Assembly (NCBI GenBank): GCA_028869005.1
Contig: JAGWTJ010000010.1
Coordinates: forward strand, 1-32,655
Reading direction: 5' to 3'
Source of the DNA: Burkholderiales bacterium
GTDB lineage: Bacteria; Pseudomonadota; Gammaproteobacteria; Burkholderiales; Burkholderiaceae_C
DNA length: 32,655 nt
Position numbers and translations under genes: made by a program. Below are positions 26,736-32,655 of this stretch, one piece after another. Each line of letters starts with the position of its first letter. Position 1 is the first letter of the stretch. Under the pieces are notes generated by a model. That model searched no databases, was not told where the DNA came from, and saw nothing but the letters and a program-made list of their open reading frames with translations.

Positions 26736-27778
26736 CGTGCGGCCGTGCCTGCGGCGTCGGCAGCGACGCCGGCGACGGCGCCCGGCGCGCCTGCCGCGCG
26801 CAGCGGCAGCCCGGCACCGAGCTCCGCGCCCACCAGGTAGACCGGCCGCTGCTTGACCTCGTCGAAGATGCGGCCGATGTACTCGCCGAGGATGCCGATC
26901 GACAGCAGTTGCACGCCGCTGAAGAACATGATGCCGGTGACGATGGTCGGCCAGCCGGGCACGTCCTGCCCGTAGACCATGACGTCGAGCACGATGTAGC
27001 CGCCGTAGCCGATCGAGGCCAGCGCGATCAGCGCGCCCAGGCCGCTCCACACGCGCAGCGGAAAGTTGGTGAACGCGGTGAGCCCGGTGAACGCCAGTCG
27101 CGCCAGGCGCCGCAGCGAGAAGCTGCTGCGGCCCTCGCCGCGCGCCTCGGGCATGTAGGGCAGCATGCGCGTCTCGAAGCCGACCCAGGCGTACAGGCCC
27201 TTCATGAAGCGGTTGCGTTCTGGCAGCGCGCGCAGCGCGTCGACGACGCGCCGGTCCATCAGCCGGAAGTCGCCGACGCCGGGCGGGATGGGCACCGGCG
27301 AGCCGACGTTGGCGAGCCGGTAGAACAGCCACGTACCGGCGCGCTTGATCAGGCCCTCGTCGGCGCGCGACTGGCGCACCGCGCACACCATCTGCGCGCC
27401 GCCGCGCCAGGCCTCGAGCATCGGTGCGAGCATGTCCGCCGGATGCTGGCCGTCGGCGTCCATCAACACGACGACGTCGCCGCGCGCGTGGTCGATGCCG
27501 GCCGTCAGCGCGGCCTCCTTGCCGAAGTTGCGCGACAGGCTCAGGTAGCGCACGCCGCGCTGCGCCGCCGCCGCCTGCTGCATCACGAGCGGCGTGGCGT
27601 CGCGGCTGCCGTCGTCGACGACGATGATCTCGTGGCGATCGCTGAGCGCCGGCAGCGCGTCGTGCAGCATGCGCAGCACGCGCGGCAGGTTGGCCGCCTC
27701 GTTGTAGGCCGGCAGCACGACGCTGATCGACGGCGCGGCCGCGCTCGCGTGCGGCTGTGCGGCAGCGGGCGCGATCAT
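26732..27778 (-). CDS. Glycosyltransferase family 2, ArnC/GtrB-like polyprenyl-phosphate glycosyltransferase
   Basis: ISVVLPAYNEAANLPRVLRMLHDAL, IIVVDDGSRDATP, VVLMDADGQHPADM; two C-terminal TM helices ending SIGILGEYIGRIFDEVKQRPVYLV. Confidence 0.93.
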   Translation of the reverse strand: MIAPAAAQPHASAAAPSISVVLPAYNEAANLPRVLRMLHDALPALSDRHEIIVVDDGSRDATPLVMQQAAAAQRGVRYLSLSRNFGKEAALTAGIDHARGDVVVLMDADGQHPADMLAPMLEAWRGGAQMVCAVRQSRADEGLIKRAGTWLFYRLANVGSPVPIPPGVGDFRLMDRRVVDALRALPERNRFMKGLYAWVGFETRMLPYMPEARGEGRSSFSLRRLARLAFTGLTAFTNFPLRVWSGLGALIALASIGYGGYIVLDVMVYGQDVPGWPTIVTGIMFFSGVQLLSIGILGEYIGRIFDEVKQRPVYLVGAELGAGLPLRAAGAPGAVAGVAADAAGTAAR

Positions 27779-27799
27779 CGGCAGCTTCGCCGCAGGCGC

Positions 27800-28513
27800 T
27801 CAGCCGCGCGGCGAAGGCAGCGCCGCCGGACGCGCCAGCTCGTCCAGACTCGCGCCCTGCTCGCACAGCATGCGCTCGAGCAGCGGCACCAGCGGCCCGA
27901 GCCGCTCGTCGATCGCCTCGCGCACGGTGTCGACGAAGACCTGCGTCTGACGTTCGATCTCGATGTTGAGGGCGTCGCCCTCGCGCTGTTCGCCGAAGGT
28001 CGTCATGCGCAGCGTCTCGGGGATCAGCCAGACTTCGAACCAGCCGGCGCCGCGGTCGACCTCGGCCGCCGTCAGGCTGCAGCCGTTGACGGCGATGTAG
28101 CCCTTGGCGAACACGTAGCGCACCAGCGCCGGCGCGAGCGCGATGCGCAGCACGCGGTTGTTCTCGGGCGTGCGGATCTGCACGATGCGGCCCAGGCCGT
28201 CGACATGGCCCGACAGCGGATGGCCGCCGATCTCGGCGCCGTCGCGTGCCGCGCGCTCGACGTTGACGCGGCTGCCCACGCGCAGGGCGCCGAGCGTGGT
28301 GAGCGCGAGGCTTTGCTGCATGACGTCGAACGCCGCGGCGTCTGCGCTGCCGAGCGCGGTCACCGTCAGGCACACGCCGTCGACGGCCACGCTGGCGCCG
28401 ACCTCGAGACCCGCGGCGAAGCCCGGGGCGAAAGAGAGCGTCAGGCTCGTGAGCCCCGGACACTCGGTGAGCGCCGTGACCCGGGCCACGCCTTGGACGA
28501 TTCCGGTGAACAT
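27800..28513 (-). CDS. ribE: Riboflavin synthase (alpha subunit type)
   Basis: MFTGIVQGVARV, VAVDGVCLTV, IGGHPLSGHVDGLGRI, GYIAVNGCSLTAAEV; duplicated lumazine-binding domain. ATG 28513 chosen. Confidence 0.95.
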   Translation of the reverse strand: MFTGIVQGVARVTALTECPGLTSLTLSFAPGFAAGLEVGASVAVDGVCLTVTALGSADAAAFDVMQQSLALTTLGALRVGSRVNVERAARDGAEIGGHPLSGHVDGLGRIVQIRTPENNRVLRIALAPALVRYVFAKGYIAVNGCSLTAAEVDRGAGWFEVWLIPETLRMTTFGEQREGDALNIEIERQTQVFVDTVREAIDERLGPLVPLLERMLCEQGASLDELARPAALPSPRG

Positions 28514-28583
28514 GGCGGCAAAGCTTAGCACCCCGACAACCACGCGGCCGCCGCTGGTGGCGGCGCGCGCATAAGATGCCCGC

Positions 28584-29819
28584 ATGCTCGCACCCACCCG
28601 CATTCCAGGTTTCCGCTTTATCCACAGCCCCGGCCCGACGCGCGTGCCCGACGAGGTGATGCATGCGATGCAGCGGCCGATGATGGACCTGATGGATCCG
28701 CGCGTCGCCGATCTCATCGCCGACTGCGAGGCCGGCATGAAGCGGCTGCTCGACGGCGCGGACAGCGACGTGTTCTTCTACGCCGCCAACGGCCACGGCA
28801 TGTGGGAAGCGGTGGCGGTGAACCTGATGGCGCCGGGCAAGACGCTGCTGGTCCCCGGCGGCGGTCACTTCTCCGACACCTGGGCGCAGCTGATCGAGGT
28901 GCTCGAGGCGGCGGTGTCGGGCTCGGGCGTGCAGCGCACGCCGTACCGCGAGGGCCATCCGATCGACGCCGCGGCCATCGAGCAGGCGCTGCGCGACGAC
29001 CGCGAGCAGCGCATCGCCGCCGTGCTCGCCGTGCACACCGACACCGCCAGCGGCATCACGAGCGACCTCGCGGCGGTGCGCCGCGCGATCGACGCGGCAC
29101 GCCACCCGGCGCTGTTCGTCGTCGATGCCGTGGCCTCGGCGGCCGCGGCGCCGCTGGCGATGCGCGCACTCGGCATCGACGTCGTGATGGGCGCGTCGCA
29201 AAAGGGCCTGATGATGCCGCCCGGCCTCGGTTTCGCCGCCGTCGGCGCGCGTGCCATGGCCTGGACGCAGGCGCACCCGGGTGCACGCTTCTATTGGGAC
29301 TGGGCGCGCCGCAAGAGCGACCAGCAGTACCGCAAGTTCTGCGGCACGCCGCCGCTGGCGCACCTGCAGGGGCTGCGCGCCGCACTCGGGCTGATCGAGC
29401 AAGAGGGCCTGGAAGAGGTGCATGCGCGCCACCGGCGCCTGGCCGGCGCCGTGCAGGCCGCGCTGCAGTGCTGGGCCGAAGCCGGCGCACTGCGCGCGCA
29501 CTGCAAGGTGCCGGCAGCGCAGTCGGCGTCGGTCACCGCCATCGAGGTCGATGCGGCGCAGCGCGAACGCGGCGTCGACCCGGAAGCCATCCGCAGCATG
29601 GCGCGCGAGCGCTTTCAGGTCGCCATCGCGGGCGGCCTCGGCCCGCTCGCCGGCCGCGTGTTCCGCATCGGTCACCTCGGCGACATGAACGAGGCCACCA
29701 TCCTCGGTGCGCTCGCCGGAGTGGAAGCGGCGATGAGCACGCTGCTCGTGCCGTTCGGCCGCGGCGGTCTCGAAGCGGCCATCGCGCACCTGGCGCAGGC
29801 GCGCGTCGGCCACGCCTGA
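28584..29819 (+). CDS. Class V aminotransferase (alanine-glyoxylate / serine-pyruvate aminotransferase-like)
   Basis: 411 aa. GFRFIHSPGPTRVPDEVMHAMQRPMMDLMDPR; ANGHGMWEAVAVNL; PLP site VMGASQKGLMMPPGLGFAAV. Confidence 0.92.
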   Translation: MLAPTRIPGFRFIHSPGPTRVPDEVMHAMQRPMMDLMDPRVADLIADCEAGMKRLLDGADSDVFFYAANGHGMWEAVAVNLMAPGKTLLVPGGGHFSDTWAQLIEVLEAAVSGSGVQRTPYREGHPIDAAAIEQALRDDREQRIAAVLAVHTDTASGITSDLAAVRRAIDAARHPALFVVDAVASAAAAPLAMRALGIDVVMGASQKGLMMPPGLGFAAVGARAMAWTQAHPGARFYWDWARRKSDQQYRKFCGTPPLAHLQGLRAALGLIEQEGLEEVHARHRRLAGAVQAALQCWAEAGALRAHCKVPAAQSASVTAIEVDAAQRERGVDPEAIRSMARERFQVAIAGGLGPLAGRVFRIGHLGDMNEATILGALAGVEAAMSTLLVPFGRGGLEAAIAHLAQARVGHA

Positions 29820-29828
29820 ATCCGCGCC

Positions 29829-29846
29829 GCCGCGCCGGCGCGCGGC
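29829..29846. terminator. Putative hairpin between convergent aminotransferase and arsC-like genes
   Basis: Perfect stem GCCGCGC (29829-29835) / GCGCGGC (29840-29846), loop CGGC, inside a 28-bp convergent gap. Confidence 0.4.
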
Positions 29847-29847
29847 T

Positions 29848-30195
29848 TCAGCGCACGAACGTCGTCCACTGCGCCTCGTCGAAGCCGACAGTGACGCGGC
29901 CGTCGCGCCACTCGACCACCGGGCGCTTGATGACGGCCGGCGTGGCGAGCATCAGCGCACGCGCCGATGCGGCGTCGACGACGCGCTCGCGCTCGTCCTC
30001 GGGCAGCCTGCGCCAGGTGAGGCCCTGGCGATTGACGAGCCGGGCCCAGCCCAGTGCCGCCATCCACGCGTCGAGCCGCGCCGGCGGCACGCCGGACTTC
30101 TTGAAGTCGTGGAACGCGCAGTCCAAGCCGCGCGCGGCTAGCCAGGCGCGCGCGCGCCGCACCGTGTCGCAGTTGGGCAGGCCGTACAGCTTCAT
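29848..30195 (-). CDS. ArsC/Spx/YffB family thioredoxin-fold protein
   Basis: MKLYGLPNCDTVRRARAWLAARGLDCAFHDFKKSGVPPARLDAWM; ...PAVIKRPVVEW. Confidence 0.9.
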   Translation of the reverse strand: MKLYGLPNCDTVRRARAWLAARGLDCAFHDFKKSGVPPARLDAWMAALGWARLVNRQGLTWRRLPEDERERVVDAASARALMLATPAVIKRPVVEWRDGRVTVGFDEAQWTTFVR

Positions 30196-30713
30196 TTCGA
30201 TGGCGCCCTGTCGTTGGGTGCGTCGCAGCTGGGGTCGATGCCGTAGCCGGCCGATGTGGCGCGCCGGTCCTTGTCGAATCGGACCTGGAACCACAGGCAG
30301 TCGTTGGTCGGATAGCGCCACGACCAGAACGCACCGCCGCTCCAGCCTTCGCGCCCGCGCTCGGCCGGGCGACCCAGTTCGAGCAGCACCTGCTCGGGCG
30401 ACATGCCGACGATGCGCGCCGCCAGTGCGGCGAAGTGGGCCTCGTTCAGCACCTGATGCGCGGCGCGCACGCGGCCGTCGCGGTCGACGTCGACCATCCA
30501 CGTCGTGCGTCCCCAGCGACCGCTCGCGTACTCGAGCCGCTGGGCGCCGTCGGGCAGCGCGTAGCGGTCGGTGGGCGCTCCCCACTGCTGCAGCACGGCG
30601 TCGCTCGTCTGCCCCGGCTGCGGCGGCGTCATCATGGCGCAGCCGGCGAGCAGCAACGCGGCGGCGGCCGGCATCAGGCGGCGGTGCAACGAATGTCCGG
30701 TCGTGGAGCGCAT
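30192..30713 (-). CDS. Putative lipoprotein of unknown function
   Basis: Lipobox LLLAGCAMM; QWGAPTDRYALPDGAQRLEYASGRWGRTTWMVDVDRDGRV. Possibly SmpA/BamE-like fold. 4-bp overlap with the next gene. Confidence 0.8.
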   Translation of the reverse strand: MRSTTGHSLHRRLMPAAAALLLAGCAMMTPPQPGQTSDAVLQQWGAPTDRYALPDGAQRLEYASGRWGRTTWMVDVDRDGRVRAAHQVLNEAHFAALAARIVGMSPEQVLLELGRPAERGREGWSGGAFWSWRYPTNDCLWFQVRFDKDRRATSAGYGIDPSCDAPNDRAPSK

Positions 30714-30794
30714 CGGAGTGTCGAGGCGGTGGCGGTGCAAGGCCACAGGTCTACAGGGCATTCTGCGCCGCGCCGCGCGACGGCCGTCGCGCGA

Positions 30795-31742
30795 TCAGTC
30801 CGCGCGTTCCGCGGCCACGCCGCCCAGCGCAGTGATCTGAGCATCCTTGGCCTGCCACAGTTCCGTCAGCCAGCGCTGCACGCGCTTGCGCTGCGCGCCG
30901 TCCTGCGCGCTGGCCGACTGCAGCTCGGGCGGGATCGCGTGACGGGCGGCGCGCACCACCACCCTCGGCACCTCGCCGCGCAGGAACTGCGTGAAGCTCG
31001 GCGCACCGTCCGGGTAGACGATGGTCACGTCGAGCAGCGAGTCGAAGCGGTCGCCGAGCGCCTGGATGGCCATCGCCAGCCCGCCCGCCTTGGGACGCAG
31101 CAGATGCACGTAGGGCGAACGCTGAGCGGCATGCTTGGCCGCCGTGAAGCGCGTGCCTTCCACGAAGTTCATGACGCTGGTGGGCACCAGCGCGAACTTG
31201 GCACAGGCGCGGCGCGCCGCCTCCATGTCCTCGAAGCGCTTCTCGGGATGCCGGCGCAGCACCTCGTCGGAATGACGGCGCATGAACGGAAAGTCGAGCG
31301 CCCACCAGGCCAGGCCCAGCACCGGCACCCAGATCAGTTCGCGCTTGAGGAAGAACTTGAGCAGTGGGATGCGACGGTTCAACAGATGCTGCAGCACGAG
31401 GATGTCGACCCAGCTCTGGTGGTTGCAGATCACCAGGTACCAGCCCTGGTAGGGCAGCCCGTCGATGCCCTGCACGTCCCAGACGGTCGCCTGCGTCAGG
31501 CGCATCCAGCCGCTGTTGCCCGCGATCCAGGCCGTGGCCACGGCGTTCAGCAGCGGATCGAGCAGGCGGCGCATCGCGCGCCCGGGCAGCACGAGCCGCA
31601 CCAGCGCCAGCACGAACAGCAGCAGGCACCACCACAGCGTGTTGAGCGCCAGCAGCGTGGCCCCCAGCGTGGCGCGCAGCGGCGCCGGCAACGCCGCCAG
31701 GGGCGCGACGGGTTTGCGGGCGGTGGAGTCGATCGAAGACAT
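30795..31742 (-). CDS. PlsC-like (1-acyl-glycerol-3-phosphate-type) acyltransferase
   Basis: NHQSWVDILVLQHLLNRR (HX4D variant NHQSWVD), FVEGTRFTAAK, LLRPKAGGLAMAI. Confidence 0.92.
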   Translation of the reverse strand: MSSIDSTARKPVAPLAALPAPLRATLGATLLALNTLWWCLLLFVLALVRLVLPGRAMRRLLDPLLNAVATAWIAGNSGWMRLTQATVWDVQGIDGLPYQGWYLVICNHQSWVDILVLQHLLNRRIPLLKFFLKRELIWVPVLGLAWWALDFPFMRRHSDEVLRRHPEKRFEDMEAARRACAKFALVPTSVMNFVEGTRFTAAKHAAQRSPYVHLLRPKAGGLAMAIQALGDRFDSLLDVTIVYPDGAPSFTQFLRGEVPRVVVRAARHAIPPELQSASAQDGAQRKRVQRWLTELWQAKDAQITALGGVAAERAD

Positions 31743-31834
31743 GGGTGGCAGCGCGCCGCGGACGCGACGGGCAGAATGTAATGGTCTGTGATGGTCGGCC
31801 CCGCGATGCGGGCCTCGAAGACGGAGTCGTCGTG

Positions 31835-32614
31835 ATGGACCAGACCGAAGAGTACATGGCCGGCAAGGTGTGCGTGCTCACGGGGGGCGCCGGCAGCGTC
31901 GGACTGGCCTCGGCGCGCGCGCTGCTGGCTGCCGGCGCGCGCGTCTTCCTGGTCGATCGCGACGCCGCCGCGCTAGCCCGCGCCGCAAGCTCGCTGCACG
32001 CCGACCCCGCGCACCTGGCCACCGCCGCGGCCGACGTGGCCGACTCCGGCCAGACGCGCGACTACCTCGGCCGGGCGGCCGCGCGCTGGGCGCGCCCGAT
32101 CGACTTTCTCTTCTGCAACGCCGGCATCAACGGCGCCATCGTGCCGATCACCGAGTATCCCGAAGACCTGTTCGACGCGGTGATGGCGGTCAACGTGCGC
32201 GGCACGTTCCTCGCGCTGAAGTACGGGCTGCCGCTGCTCGCCGACGGCGCCTCGGTGCTGATCAACGCCAGCGTGGTGGCCGTCACCGCCGACCCCGGCA
32301 TCGCCGCCTACGCCACCTCGAAGCACGCACTGGTCGGCCTGATGCGGGTGGCGGCCAAGGAGGCCGCGGCGCGGCGCATCCGCGTCAACGTCGTCGCACC
32401 GGGGCCGATCGGCAACGCCTTCCAGGCCGACATCGAACGCCGCTTGACGCAGGTGGTCGGGCGCGACGCCACGGCCATGCTCGACGCGGCGATCCCGCTC
32501 GGCCGCCACGGTACGCCCGAGGAGATCGCACAGATGGTGCTGTTCCTCGCGAGCAGCCGCAGCAGCTTCTGCACCGGCGGCGTCTACCTGGTCGACGGCG
32601 GCATGCACGTCTGA
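31835..32614 (+). CDS. Short-chain dehydrogenase/reductase family oxidoreductase
   Basis: KVCVLTGGAGSVGLASARALLAAGARVFLVDRD, NAGINGAIVPI, YATSKHALVGLMRVAAKE, YLVDGGMHV. ATG 31835 preferred over 31745. Confidence 0.92.
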   Translation: MDQTEEYMAGKVCVLTGGAGSVGLASARALLAAGARVFLVDRDAAALARAASSLHADPAHLATAAADVADSGQTRDYLGRAAARWARPIDFLFCNAGINGAIVPITEYPEDLFDAVMAVNVRGTFLALKYGLPLLADGASVLINASVVAVTADPGIAAYATSKHALVGLMRVAAKEAAARRIRVNVVAPGPIGNAFQADIERRLTQVVGRDATAMLDAAIPLGRHGTPEEIAQMVLFLASSRSSFCTGGVYLVDGGMHV

Positions 32615-32655
32615 CGGGCGAACGTTCACCCGTCGCATCGCGCCGCTGCGGCGCG
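32613..32655 (+). terminator. Two consecutive hairpins downstream of the SDR gene
   Basis: GACGGG-CGAACGTTCA-CCCGTC (32613-32634), then CGCGCCG-CTG-CGGCGCG (32639-32655, perfect 7-bp stem). Confidence 0.45.

Noticed and set aside
25887-29813. 1308-aa minus-strand ORF suggesting a fusion with the deacetylase
   Set aside because: Only 25887-26735 reads as a real protein. The rest is out-of-frame or antisense translation of GT2, ribE and the aminotransferase.
1-32655. CRISPR arrays, tRNA/rRNA genes, toxin-antitoxin or phage-defence genes
   Set aside because: No regularly spaced repeats, no recognisable RNA gene, and no ORF resembling known defence or toxin-antitoxin families seen by eye on either strand.

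Overview
GC-rich chromosomal window, probably from a Burkholderiales-type betaproteobacterium (taxon is inferred from gene content and codon bias only). It is densely packed with mostly ordinary genes in alternating convergent and divergent operons. In order: a degenerate IS4-family element with recognisable terminal inverted repeats; a usp-adh-nrdJ operon (universal stress protein, Zn-alcohol dehydrogenase, B12-dependent class II ribonucleotide reductase) with a possible FNR/ANR-like box upstream; serC-serA followed by a BMP-family (nucleoside-type) ABC transporter; a tripartite RND efflux operon; an AEC transporter; sppA and an enoyl-CoA hydratase; a glycan/envelope cluster (DedA, ArnT/PMT-like glycosyltransferase, GtrA, ChbG/NaxD-like deacetylase, ArnC/GtrB-like GT2, with ribE in the same run); a class V aminotransferase; an ArsC/Spx-like protein; a lipoprotein; a PlsC-like acyltransferase; and an SDR. 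I saw no CRISPR array, rRNA, tRNA, prophage or obvious defence system. The best lead is the glycan cluster, which has all the parts expected for aminosugar (GlcN/GalN) modification of lipid A, split into two convergent transcription units whose last genes overlap by 41 bp. Second is the putative oxygen-responsive usp-adh-nrdJ operon. I found nothing I can defend as a wholly undescribed system.
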